A stretch of DNA of 64,000 nt, taken from positions 1 through 64,000 of the forward strand of contig CAMDDU010000019.1 in assembly GCA_945892985.1 (NCBI GenBank), in the 5' to 3' direction. Origin of the DNA: CAITSH01 sp945892985. GTDB lineage: Bacteria > Pseudomonadota > Gammaproteobacteria > Burkholderiales > SG8-39. Shown here piece after piece: positions 44,649 through 53,273 of this stretch. How positions within the stretch are numbered: position 1 is the first letter of the stretch; each line of letters begins with the position of its first letter. The notes under the pieces were generated by a model, which was given only the letters and a program-made list of their open reading frames with translations, was not told where the DNA came from and did not search any database. The translations under genes were made by a program, and so were the position numbers.

Positions 44649-45811
44649 TGGCTGAGGAAAGCGCATCCGAAGACCGCAACGAAGAACCAACGGCACGGCG
44701 GCTGCAAAAAGCCCGCGATGACGGGGAGGTCGCACGCTCGAGCGAGGTGCCCGCAGCCAGCGTCTTAATCGCCGGCACGGCATACATTTTTTACAGCGCC
44801 GGCGACACCGCCGGCAGATTGAAGGCCCTCTTCGCCGCAGGGTTCATCTTCGACCAGGGCTCCGTACACGACGTGACCAAGCTACCAGCAATTCTTGCCG
44901 AACATATTATGCAAAGCTTTATCATCATCTTTCCGCTGCTGGCTGTAACGGTAATCGCTGCAATCGCGGCCTCGGGACTGACAGGCGGATACCTGTTCTC
45001 GCTAAAATCGGCAGCACCGAAGTTTTCCAAGCTCAGCCCCTTCTCAGGCTTGAAGCGCATTTTCGGCTTTAAGGCAGTTGCCGAAATGACCAAAGCGACG
45101 ATAAAAATCGCACTCGTGGGCGCCGTAATCATCTGGGTCGTTGCTGACAACCTTGAAACTCTGATGCGCCTGGGCGCAATGGGCATGGAACCGGCGTTAT
45201 CGAGTGCCGCAGACATGACCGCTCACGCGGCACTGCTGATCAGCTTGTCGCTGATACTGATCGCAGTATGCGACGCTTTCTACCAGCGCCATGAATTTAA
45301 CAAGCGCATGCGCATGAGCAAGCAGGACATCCGCGACGAAATGAAGGACTCTGAAGGACGTCCTGAAGTACGCGCCCAAATACGCCGCCGCCAGCGTGAA
45401 ATGGCCACTTCGCGCATGATGGACCGCATCAAAGAGGCTGATGTGGTGATCACCAACCCCGAACACTTCGCCGTGGCGCTCGCTTACGACCCATCCAAGG
45501 ATGGTGCGCCCATTTTGCTTGCCAAGGGAATTGACACGCTGGCATTCAGGATCATCGAGGAGGCAAAAAAATCCGGCGTGCACACCATGCCCGCCCCGCC
45601 CCTCGCCCGGGCACTTTATTTCACGACAAAAATCGACCACCCGATCCCGGAGGAGCTCTATTATGTCGTGGCAAAAGTCATCGCCTATGTTTTCAGCCTC
45701 AGCAGTTTCCAGCCCGGCACGGGGGCGATCGTCCGGCCCAAGCTGGAGATACCCAAGGCGATGCGCTTTGACAGCAATGGGCAACTGGAGGCCGGAGGCC
45801 TCAACTCATGA
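44648..45811 (+). CDS. flhB: FlhB, export switch protein with NPEH cleavage motif
   Basis: 387 residues. The N-terminal EERNEEPTARRLQKARDDGE-type start is present in variant form (EDRNEEPTARRLQKARDDGE). Four membrane helices follow (to about residue 215) with a KLSPFSGLKRIFGFKA loop. The cytoplasmic domain carries the autocleavage motif as NPEH (residues 270-273; usually NPTH). PPLARALYFTTKIDHPIPEE and LYYVVAKVIAYV follow. Cleavage is between N and P, both kept. It is followed by a non-flagellar gene with a 4-base overlap. Confidence 0.95.
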   Translation: MAEESASEDRNEEPTARRLQKARDDGEVARSSEVPAASVLIAGTAYIFYSAGDTAGRLKALFAAGFIFDQGSVHDVTKLPAILAEHIMQSFIIIFPLLAVTVIAAIAASGLTGGYLFSLKSAAPKFSKLSPFSGLKRIFGFKAVAEMTKATIKIALVGAVIIWVVADNLETLMRLGAMGMEPALSSAADMTAHAALLISLSLILIAVCDAFYQRHEFNKRMRMSKQDIRDEMKDSEGRPEVRAQIRRRQREMATSRMMDRIKEADVVITNPEHFAVALAYDPSKDGAPILLAKGIDTLAFRIIEEAKKSGVHTMPAPPLARALYFTTKIDHPIPEELYYVVAKVIAYVFSLSSFQPGTGAIVRPKLEIPKAMRFDSNGQLEAGGLNS

Positions 45812-47316
45812 ACCGCCTCGACGACGACAAACCGCCGATCTCGGACGACGAAGACGACCTGTTTTTTCGCGCCGAAGACCGCAACACCTGCGAGCAGTTA
45901 TGCGCGCAGATTGTCGCCGACGGGATGAGTCTTGCCATTATCGGTTCAAACCAGGCTTGTTCCCACCACTACTGCCGCATGGTCATCAAGCGGCTGTCTG
46001 CATTCACCGAAGTGCGCCTGGAAATCCATTCCCCGGAGAACACCGAAGATTTGCTCGACCGTTTTAATGCAATCCTGGCTTCGATGTCAATGACCGAAGC
46101 CATGGCAGGACGCAGCTCGTCCTCACCATTGCGCATTCTCATATCAAGCGGCAGCGAAGCGACCAGTCCGGCCGAGTGGCGGCTCCTGGCGCGACTGGTG
46201 AGCGGCTTCCCGGGAGCAAACACACAACTTATTTTGCTGCAGACTACCGATAGCGATTCGCCGCAAGAAAAGCCGGTTGAGTTTTTTGGCAAGCGGCTGC
46301 TGCGCTGGGACATAGCAGCGCCGTCAAAAGACGAGGCCCTGGCCTTGCTGACGGCAGCCCAGCCACTGGGACGGGAACATGCGGTAATGACATTGCTTCA
46401 AACGACTGCGCCAGAGCTTCTTGAAGAACCGTTTTGGGATGTACTTCTAAATCAAAGCGACTTGCCCCGCCAAGCCCCGCGGCAGGAGATCTCCTCCGGC
46501 AATGATCATCCGCCGGCAGCCGTAGAGAAAAGCGCACGCCGCACCCTGCCCGCCCTGCTCACGCGCATTGTCGTGGCGGTCACCCTGGTCAGTTTTGGCC
46601 TGGTGGTGATGGCGCTACTATTCCCACAACAGACCGAAACAGTGCTCTCCAGTCTCGGTGCCTATGCTCCACAGGCCGCCAGTCCCGTCGCAGTTGAGCC
46701 GCTCTCAGCCCCCCCCGCCCCCTCCTCGCTTGCGACCGCGCCGAGCGTGCCCACCCCCACCATCCCTGAACCGGCGGCCCCTGCAGACATTGCACCAAAG
46801 ATCGCTGCAGAACTTGCGCCGCCACCTGCCGAGGCAAGGCTGACACCTCCCGCCCCCCCACCGCCGGTGGCGACATCAAACACTGAGCCGATTGCCAAGC
46901 CACTGCCGCCACTCGTACTCCAGGACAAGGCCGGCGCGACCAATACACCCAGGCAAGCGGAGGCCGCCAAAACCGTAGTGCAAGCCATCGAGCCACCATC
47001 GCTGTCGGCCCTGCGCGCCAACGCCCAGACGGTCAGGGCAACCCCAAAACTGCATATTTTTGTCCAGCATGTCGCGCTAGACAGCTACAGCGAAGCCCAA
47101 AACTGGCAAAAAGCCAGACCGGCCCTGGCGGGCAGTTTGATCGTTTCGATCGCCACCGCCCAAGGCAAGCAGATCAAATACGTGGTTGTTTCCGGCCCCT
47201 TCTCTTCGGCAGAAGCCGCAAACACCTTCAGCACGCGAAAAGACATTCCCCCACAGCCCTGGCTGCGCACTGCGGACTCACTGATAGCCGCCATGCCTGC
47301 CGAAAAACGCCCCTAA
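45808..47316 (+). CDS. SPOR-like (DamX-type) membrane protein
   Basis: 502 residues, overlapping flhB by 4 bases. Residues about 30-215 form a soluble N-terminal domain of unknown type (LRILISSGSEATSPAEWRLL, then NTQLILLQTTDS). One membrane helix is at about 253-274 (RIVVAVTLVSFGLVVMALLF). A Pro/Ala linker covers about 290-395. The last about 85 residues resemble a SPOR domain (LHIFVQHVALDSYSEAQNWQ, then KYVVVSGPFSSAEAANTF), which binds denuded septal peptidoglycan. The topology matches DamX, a cell-division protein. Family assignment is moderate. Confidence 0.68.
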   Translation: MNRLDDDKPPISDDEDDLFFRAEDRNTCEQLCAQIVADGMSLAIIGSNQACSHHYCRMVIKRLSAFTEVRLEIHSPENTEDLLDRFNAILASMSMTEAMAGRSSSSPLRILISSGSEATSPAEWRLLARLVSGFPGANTQLILLQTTDSDSPQEKPVEFFGKRLLRWDIAAPSKDEALALLTAAQPLGREHAVMTLLQTTAPELLEEPFWDVLLNQSDLPRQAPRQEISSGNDHPPAAVEKSARRTLPALLTRIVVAVTLVSFGLVVMALLFPQQTETVLSSLGAYAPQAASPVAVEPLSAPPAPSSLATAPSVPTPTIPEPAAPADIAPKIAAELAPPPAEARLTPPAPPPPVATSNTEPIAKPLPPLVLQDKAGATNTPRQAEAAKTVVQAIEPPSLSALRANAQTVRATPKLHIFVQHVALDSYSEAQNWQKARPALAGSLIVSIATAQGKQIKYVVVSGPFSSAEAANTFSTRKDIPPQPWLRTADSLIAAMPAEKRP

Positions 47317-47327
47317 GAAAGCACCCG

Positions 47328-48509
47328 ATGGCCGACGATAAAAAAGATGAAGCCGCACGAAATAACCAAGCATTGAATCTGGTGCGCAGCGGCAAGCCCC
47401 ACACCGTTTCATTCAATGAAAGAACCGGCAAAGCGGCGACCCCTTCCAACCAGCACAAATCCCTAAATCTCGACACAGAAGCAGCAACGCCACCTGCGGT
47501 TAAAAAGGCCAGCGGCGGGGAAGCGGCAGCAGAGAACAACAAAACCGCACAAGCTGAAATCTCTGGCGGCGCCTCCATCCTTCGCGCCGAACGGGATGGG
47601 GACACGCAGAGCACTATATTGAGCACAGCAAGCGGGGCCTCCACTACAGAAAACCTCGCAGCACCTGCAGGTGGGCCAGCGGCGCCAAGCCATCTTCATC
47701 TGCCCGAGCAAGTGGATCAGAAACACGTCGAATTACTGGAAGCCGGAGAAAAGAAACACGAAAATAAAGTCACCAATACCTCCGCGTCGCCCGCCGCTGA
47801 AGGGCGCATCGTTGCCACAACGAGCGCAGCGGGCATAACAAAAATAAACCCGCCTCCGGGCAGCGGGCAGACCTCAGGCAACCATGTTCACTTGCCCGAA
47901 CCAACGAAGCACCATGACAACGAATTGCGCGATGGCAGCAAGCCGCGAGTAGAAACCCAATTGGAAGAAGCTTCCGCACTTGAGCGCGCCGCGGCGCATC
48001 ATCTTGCGGGCGCTGCATCGACGGGAAGCGCCGTGCACCCGGCGGCGACCAGGGCTGTCAATCCTCCGGGTGCGCCAGGGGCAACGGGAAATCCGGATCA
48101 ACAAGACAATGCAGTTTTTCTGCAGGCCGGGTCACGGCCACCGGCAGTGGCAATCCCGCCGGGCTTCGCTCCCGACAACCCAGACAAACCCGACAAGCAA
48201 CTGGCACACCCGGCCCCGGACTTCACCCGCGCGCCAATCCCCCCGCAACACCCGCCCGAGACGCCTGATACCCCACCATCCGCGCGCATCGGGATCGAGC
48301 CAGAGCATGCGCCGACCAATGCAAAAGAGCGACAGGATGAACCTCCCCCCGGCTTGGGCAGTTTGCACAGGCACGATAAGTCCCAGCAACTCAACCTGTC
48401 GATCAATGCCGAGGCCATCGCCAAGGTACACCAAGAAGAGCAAAGGGCCATGGTGCTGAACAAGAAAATGGATCAACTCGAAGCCAAGATAAAACAGCAC
48501 AAACATTAA
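47328..48509 (+). CDS. Unknown, largely disordered protein with His-rich repeats
   Basis: 393 residues, rich in P, A, E, H and K, without signal peptide or membrane segment. Two related segments occur: SHLHLPEQVDQKHVELLEAG (about 121-140) and NHVHLPEPTKHHDNELRDG (about 185-203). Each is followed by K and E rich sequence. A C-terminal helix ends the protein (EAIAKVHQEEQRAMVLNKKM, then DQLEAKIKQHKH). I do not recognise a family. It starts 11 bases after the previous gene, so it is probably co-transcribed. The clustered His could bind metal; that is inference. Confidence 0.65.
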   Translation: MADDKKDEAARNNQALNLVRSGKPHTVSFNERTGKAATPSNQHKSLNLDTEAATPPAVKKASGGEAAAENNKTAQAEISGGASILRAERDGDTQSTILSTASGASTTENLAAPAGGPAAPSHLHLPEQVDQKHVELLEAGEKKHENKVTNTSASPAAEGRIVATTSAAGITKINPPPGSGQTSGNHVHLPEPTKHHDNELRDGSKPRVETQLEEASALERAAAHHLAGAASTGSAVHPAATRAVNPPGAPGATGNPDQQDNAVFLQAGSRPPAVAIPPGFAPDNPDKPDKQLAHPAPDFTRAPIPPQHPPETPDTPPSARIGIEPEHAPTNAKERQDEPPPGLGSLHRHDKSQQLNLSINAEAIAKVHQEEQRAMVLNKKMDQLEAKIKQHKH

Positions 48510-48641
48510 AACGGGCAAAGCACGCACCACGCGACGACGCCATCCCCAAACATGAACCTATGGATACTGCAAGAGGATGCGGCAAGACATCCGACCAAAC
48601 AGCCCACCGGTTTGTGAAACACTAATGCGGGACACACCATC

Positions 48642-49532
48642 ATGAGCAATCCTGAACAGCCAAGCGCCAACACTGAAATCGAGGAAGTGCGAGTAAGGCT
48701 TGACTTTGTAAGCGTCGAGCCAGAGCTTGACCCTGCAGCGGAGAAAACTTCGACAGAGGAAAACCCAAAATCGGAGTTGGACAAGCTGGTCAATGTAGTG
48801 CTTGAGACTGCAGGCGTTGCCAATCGCTCATCCGAGATGGCCGCAAGCGCCACCGAAAACCTGCTTGCCGTGACCGAAGAGCTGGCCCAGACCACCGCGC
48901 AAGCCAAAATGAATTCCGTGATCATATTAAGTATCGTGTCGCTATTGCTGCTCATCACATCGGGGGCCTTGATCTGGAGCTTTATCAAACTCGAAGCTAG
49001 CGTCACCCGGACCGAAACCACCCTCCTCGCCGTCGGAAAGCGTATGGTGGAAATGAATGCCGGAACAGAGAATCTGAAAAATATTGAAAGCCTGCTAACC
49101 GGCCTGGATGCGAAAAAGGAGTCCGGGCGCATCGAGTCGATGGAAAAAAAACTTGATGCCGCATTGGTCGAAATACGCAAGCCGGTTGAGCCCGCATCCA
49201 ATGAAAAAGTCGCCAAAGAAGATCAGGCACGGCACCAGGCCTTATTGACACAAATCAAAGCACTCGATGGACAGAACCAGGCGCAGGCCCGTGCAACAGC
49301 CAAGCTTGGCGATCAACTCAGTACTTCCAGAGCTGAACTGTCAAAGCTGGCCGAAGCCACACGCAAACTCGAAACCATGCTCAACGCGGAGCGGCAGCGT
49401 CCCGCGGCCATTGCGCCAGGCGTGGCCACCATACGCCCGCGAGAAAAACCTGTTGAGCAAAAAGACAAGGAATTCGTCCAGTTTCCAGATCCGCAAGCAC
49501 AAAAAACGGAGACAGCCAAACCGAACCGTTGA
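48642..49532 (+). CDS. Unknown coiled-coil membrane protein
   Basis: 296 residues. The N-terminal 90 residues are acidic with SELDKLVNVVLETAGVANRS. A single membrane helix (about 93-115, VIILSIVSLLLLITSGALIW) leads to a C-terminal region (about 120-250) of heptad-like charged helices (EKKLDAALVEIRKP, KLGDQLSTSRAELSKLAEAT). The tail is Lys/Pro rich. No enzyme domain is visible. It fits a scaffold or linker role in the envelope. It sits in the same strand run between the His-repeat protein and the carbonic anhydrase. Confidence 0.65.
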   Translation: MSNPEQPSANTEIEEVRVRLDFVSVEPELDPAAEKTSTEENPKSELDKLVNVVLETAGVANRSSEMAASATENLLAVTEELAQTTAQAKMNSVIILSIVSLLLLITSGALIWSFIKLEASVTRTETTLLAVGKRMVEMNAGTENLKNIESLLTGLDAKKESGRIESMEKKLDAALVEIRKPVEPASNEKVAKEDQARHQALLTQIKALDGQNQAQARATAKLGDQLSTSRAELSKLAEATRKLETMLNAERQRPAAIAPGVATIRPREKPVEQKDKEFVQFPDPQAQKTETAKPNR

Positions 49533-49662
49533 GCACTTCACAAGCTCGCGGCCAAAACCTTATCAATCCCAGTCGCACTTACACACCGGCCAATGTGGAC
49601 TGCCGCCGCCACTCAGGAAGCCACCCCAAGGCACATTGAATAGTTAATTCAAAGGAAAAAAA

Positions 49663-50517
49663 ATGCTACGCATTATTATAGAAATAATTATTGCCGCGAT
49701 ACTCGCGATAACCGCGACATTGTCCTTAGTTACCTGGACAAAAATGGCCTCTCTTGAAGCGCAGATATCGAGCGTTCAGAAAAATTTAAAAACCGTTAGC
49801 GAAAAATTAGCCAGCGCAGCCGCTAGTCACGACAAAGCACCCGACAATTCCCACAGCGCCCCGCACTGGGGCTACGAGGGCGACATGAACCCGGCCAAGT
49901 GGGGCGATACCTTCGCCACCTGCGGCACCGGCAAGGCGCAGTCGCCCATCGATATCCGCGGGCCGTTCGAAAAATCCACCAACGCGCTTACGGTGGACTA
50001 CAAACCAATCCCCCTCAAGGTTCTCAATAACGGCCACACGCTGCAGGTGAACGTCGCACCGGGCAGCCAGATGAGCATAGGCGGCGAAAAATATGACCTG
50101 TTGCAGTTCCACTTCCACCGCCCCAGCGAGGAGCTCATAGAAGGCAAACCGGCCGCCATGGTCGCCCACTTTGTGCACAAAAGCGCGGGCGGCAAGTTCG
50201 CTGTTATCGGCGTACTGCTCAACCAGGGGACCGAAAACGAGGTCATTCGTTCCATCTGGAGCAACGCGCCCAAACAAGCGGGTCCCGAAGTCGATGTGCC
50301 TGGCGTGGCGCTCAACCTGATGAAAATACTGCCCGCCGCGCTCGAGTACTACGCCTTCGAGGGCTCGCTCACCACACCGCCGTGCACCGAGGGCGTGAGC
50401 TTCTACATCCTCAAGGCGTCCGGCAACGTATCGCGCGAGCAAGTCAACGCCTTCCCGTTCAAACTCAATGCCCGCCCGGTGCAGGCGCTTAACGGCCGCA
50501 AGATCACCGCCAACTAA
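49663..50517 (+). CDS. Membrane-anchored alpha-carbonic anhydrase
   Basis: 284 residues. It catalyses the CO2/bicarbonate interconversion in the periplasm. An N-terminal membrane anchor (about 5-25) is followed by a coiled-coil (about 30-55: ASLEAQISSVQKNLKTVSEK). The alpha-CA domain runs from HWGYEGDMNPAKW (about 68) onward. Zinc ligands are His150, His152 (FHFHRPSEE) and His169 (AHFVHK). QSPIDIRGPF and the GSLTTPPCTEGVSF segment are present. Most bacterial alpha-CAs are secreted and soluble; the anchor with coiled-coil is unusual. AAAGGA precedes the ATG. Confidence 0.93.
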   Translation: MLRIIIEIIIAAILAITATLSLVTWTKMASLEAQISSVQKNLKTVSEKLASAAASHDKAPDNSHSAPHWGYEGDMNPAKWGDTFATCGTGKAQSPIDIRGPFEKSTNALTVDYKPIPLKVLNNGHTLQVNVAPGSQMSIGGEKYDLLQFHFHRPSEELIEGKPAAMVAHFVHKSAGGKFAVIGVLLNQGTENEVIRSIWSNAPKQAGPEVDVPGVALNLMKILPAALEYYAFEGSLTTPPCTEGVSFYILKASGNVSREQVNAFPFKLNARPVQALNGRKITAN

Positions 50518-50603
50518 GCGGGCACTGATTGCTGATTTTCAGGTAAAGCACCGCAAGCGGGTCCCGTTCGTCCCCGGCCCGCGAAGGGGCGGGGGCGGGG
50601 GGC

Positions 50604-50659
50604 GGGTGGCGGGTGGCGGGTGGCAGGTGCCAGGTGCCAGACGTCAGGTGCCAGACGCA
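50604..50659. repeat. 7-bp minisatellite (GGGTGGC to AGGTGCC)
   Basis: About eight tandem 7-bp units lie after the carbonic anhydrase gene. The first three are exactly GGGTGGC, then AGGTGCC-type variants with AGACGTC and AGACGCA. The rest of the 388-base gap (50518-50905) shows no gene. Confidence 0.85.
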
Positions 50660-50905
50660 AGAATCCAGGGCAATGAACAAGGCCTCATCGTCCTTGGCCG
50701 CGCTGCGGTACGCCCGCAGGGGTGCCGCCACAGCGACCTTATCCCGCAGCGCAACATTTCGTCGTGCGTACACCACCGAAAAGGCCTCCGCCCCCCCTGG
50801 GCACGACCAAATCGCCGCGAAACCAAATTTTTGTAAATAAAAGGCATGTAGCTTACATCGCGTATTTAATCCAAGCTCTACTATCTCTCGCTTAAGCCGC
50901 TCTAC

Positions 50906-51439
50906 ATGCTCAATAAATTCGGCAACGTCATGCAAGGCGTCCGCTTCGTTCCAACATCGATAGAGGCGTCAGCACCGACCTCTGCAAGCGATGCGAGCAG
51001 CACACGCTCGACCGAAGCGCTCAGCGCCGTGCAATACGCGCCTGCCCATGCGACTGCCACCGCGACTGCGCCCCCGCCCGCCGAATCGGTGGATGTGATC
51101 GTCGGCAGACTCCTCCTTGCCGGCAGGACAAAGGCCGGGCTGACAAGAGAGAATGTCGCCCGCACCCTGGCGCTGTCGGTCAAGCAGGTCTGTCAGCTCG
51201 AAGAGGGGACTGCGCAGTCCTTCCACCATGTCAACCATGCACTGATGTGTGCCCGCCGCTACCGGCTACTGGTGGGCATTGCAACGGCTGCCAGCACTGA
51301 TGCGCCCAGGCAAAACATAGCAGCCGACACGCTTGACGGTGTTTACACCAACCGCCCAGCCCCTATTCTGCTGGGCTTGCTCGCCGCCTTCCCCAAGTTA
51401 CTGGCTGCCAGTTTCAGTTTTGGACGCGTACGCCGATGA
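50906..51439 (+). CDS. Unknown protein with RodZ-like helix-turn-helix
   Basis: 177 residues. The N-terminal 60 are Ala/Ser/Thr rich. Residues about 61-126 resemble the HTH of RodZ-type proteins (LLLAGRTKAGLTRENVARTL, ALSVKQVCQLEEGTAQSF). A hydrophobic stretch lies near the C-terminus (about 151-172). It has no known output domain. The next gene starts inside its last codons (ATGA-type overlap at 51436). It resembles the product at 52553 in its HTH, suggesting paralogues. DNA-binding is possible but in RodZ the same fold binds the cytoskeleton. Confidence 0.6.
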   Translation: MLNKFGNVMQGVRFVPTSIEASAPTSASDASSTRSTEALSAVQYAPAHATATATAPPPAESVDVIVGRLLLAGRTKAGLTRENVARTLALSVKQVCQLEEGTAQSFHHVNHALMCARRYRLLVGIATAASTDAPRQNIAADTLDGVYTNRPAPILLGLLAAFPKLLAASFSFGRVRR

Positions 51440-52059
51440 GCGACGCCACCGCGCGCAAATCAGGCGATGGCGCGCGAACGCGCCCTTACGCGCGCCTGCA
51501 GCCGGCAAGAGGGCTGAAAGAGCCGCCGCAGGCAAAAATGATCACGCAAGACCTGTTTTGCGATGTGGCGCCTGCCGCGCAAAACACAGAACAACCCACG
51601 CCCATCGCCACCACCCGGCTCAAACTCCTGCTCATCGAGGCGAACGAGAACAACATCGCCTTCCTGCGCCTTTACGGGCTGCACGCCGGTGTGGATGTCA
51701 CCAATGCCGCCGGCCTCAGCACGCGCGAACTGGCCGCGGCGCTACGCTCCTACGACGCGGTGATGCTGGGAAAATCAAGCGGGCTCATCCGCCACGTGGT
51801 GACGGTTTTTTCACTGCTGCGCGCCTGCACCCGCCAGCCGGTGCTGATCATGCCCCTGGTCCGCTGCGAGCGCAGGACCGAAAAAATAAAGTGGCAATTC
51901 CAGATCAGTTTGCCGCTGGCCGCAGCCGCCACGACCAAAACGCTGCGTGATGTTGCGGGCGCATGGCGCGCGGCGCAGCAACTGCGCGCGCTTCCTTCGA
52001 CGCAGTTGTTTTCGCAGGTGAACAAAGTCGCGCTGATCAGGCGCGCCATGTTTTTCTGA
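51436..52059 (+). CDS. Unknown protein with degenerate receiver-like domain
   Basis: 207 residues. Residues about 60-150 look like a receiver fold: LKLLLIEANENNIAFLRLYG corresponds to the first strand and acidic pocket of response regulators. SYDAVMLGKSSGLIR stands where the phospho-Asp strand would be, with Gly replacing Asp. VLIMPLV follows. The acidic pair and phospho-Asp are therefore missing, so it would be a non-phosphorylated pseudo-receiver. It overlaps the HTH gene upstream by 4 bases. The assignment is tentative. Confidence 0.5.
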   Translation: MSDATARKSGDGARTRPYARLQPARGLKEPPQAKMITQDLFCDVAPAAQNTEQPTPIATTRLKLLLIEANENNIAFLRLYGLHAGVDVTNAAGLSTRELAAALRSYDAVMLGKSSGLIRHVVTVFSLLRACTRQPVLIMPLVRCERRTEKIKWQFQISLPLAAAATTKTLRDVAGAWRAAQQLRALPSTQLFSQVNKVALIRRAMFF

Positions 52060-52247
52060 ATTATCCGGCTTGCACGCGCCGCTTAAGCGGGCAGCGCTTC
52101 TGGCGAAACTGAATTTTGTGAATTTTGCATTGCACCGTTTCAGTTGACGCGTAGTGGGCGTCAGATTGCGCACAGGCCACGAATTTGACAAATTTCACCC
52201 GCATAAGACGCCAAAGCGCCGGACAAGCTGCCGCGTCCTGTGGCTTC

Positions 52248-52556
52248 TTGTCCCGTGGCTTCTTTAAAGAGCGCGGCCTGCGCAATGCCCTGCTGCTCGG
52301 AACAGCACTCCTCGCCGGCTGCGCCCAGACGCAACGCCCCTCGGATGAAACGCCCCGGCAAAGCGCAGCCCCCGCCGGCGCTTGCAACCTGGCCGCCCGA
52401 CACAGCACATCGATGCTGCCCTCTGCGACCCTCGCCGCCCTCTTCAGGACCGACCTGAACGGAGATTGCCGGGAAAACCCACTCACGCTGGAGCTCACTG
52501 CGCTGCCACCGGCGCACAAACACGCGCATTACAACAGCCCCTCCGCGGCAAATTGA
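52248..52556 (+). CDS. Small putative lipoprotein
   Basis: A short frame with a lipoprotein-like signal, NALLLGTALLAGC, and a lipobox LAGC. About 70 residues of unrecognised sequence follow. The start is uncertain: TTG at 52248 or an earlier TTG at 52185 are possible, and neither has a strong ribosome site. Its stop overlaps the proposed TTG start of the next gene (TTGA), which supports real coupling. Confidence 0.42.
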   Translation: MSRGFFKERGLRNALLLGTALLAGCAQTQRPSDETPRQSAAPAGACNLAARHSTSMLPSATLAALFRTDLNGDCRENPLTLELTALPPAHKHAHYNSPSAAN

Positions 52557-53203
52557 AAACCAAGGCCGCAGCAGCCGTGCCTTTCGGTCTGTATCCGCCA
52601 CCACTTGACCTCACCACGCTGGGCGAGGCCTATCGCGACCGGCGTGCTCATTTGCAATGGTCGCAAGAGGCGTGCGCGACCCGGCTCTGCCTGTCGAAAA
52701 AGCAAGTAATCGCGCTCGAGCTCGGATCCTCCGCGGTATTTTTGAGCTATACGGTGCGCTACTGGTGCATGCACCGTTACGCCACACTACTGGAGCTTGA
52801 CTGGGAATGCCTGCAAAAGATCCATGCACTCGGGTCACCGGTCGCCGATACGTCCACTTGCGCCCTCGCAACGCAGGCCTCTTCGGTGGCGCCGACCGAA
52901 ACAGAGCCCATTTTTGCCCCTGACGCTACGGCCGGGGCGGCGGCGTTGGCAGCGGAGGCTGAACCCGATCTCGCGCCCAGGCCCCGCAATCCACTGCCAC
53001 GCCTGGCCGCGCTGCTGGTCGCACTCAGCCTCTCGATCGCCTTCGCCTTCGCCTTCGCCTCAGATGACGAGCAGCGGCCGCACGCACACCCAACGAGCCT
53101 GCACAGGGTGATTTGTGATGCCGCCGCCTTTGTGGCTTCGGGCGCTGCCCGGAGCTGCCTCCCCCTCCCTCCCCGGGCTAGCGACACACCAAGCCTGAAG
53201 TAA
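52553..53203 (+). CDS. RodZ-like helix-turn-helix protein with membrane segment
   Basis: About 216 residues from a TTG start that overlaps the previous stop; an open frame extends further upstream to 52382 and GTG 52577 is an alternative. An HTH lies at about 21-82 (LGEAYRDRRAHLQWSQEACA, TRLCLSKKQVIALELGSSAV), as in RodZ-family proteins. A linker and a membrane helix (about 160-180, LAALLVALSLSIAFAFAFAS) follow. This is the RodZ domain order, but the periplasmic domain is minimal. It shares its HTH pattern with the product at 50906. Confidence 0.55.
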   Translation: MKTKAAAAVPFGLYPPPLDLTTLGEAYRDRRAHLQWSQEACATRLCLSKKQVIALELGSSAVFLSYTVRYWCMHRYATLLELDWECLQKIHALGSPVADTSTCALATQASSVAPTETEPIFAPDATAGAAALAAEAEPDLAPRPRNPLPRLAALLVALSLSIAFAFAFASDDEQRPHAHPTSLHRVICDAAAFVASGAARSCLPLPPRASDTPSLK

Positions 53204-53273
53204 GCGGGCTGGGCGGCCGGGATGAGCTGCCCTGCGTAGGGTGCTTTAATCCGCCGCCCGCCCGGCGGGGCGA

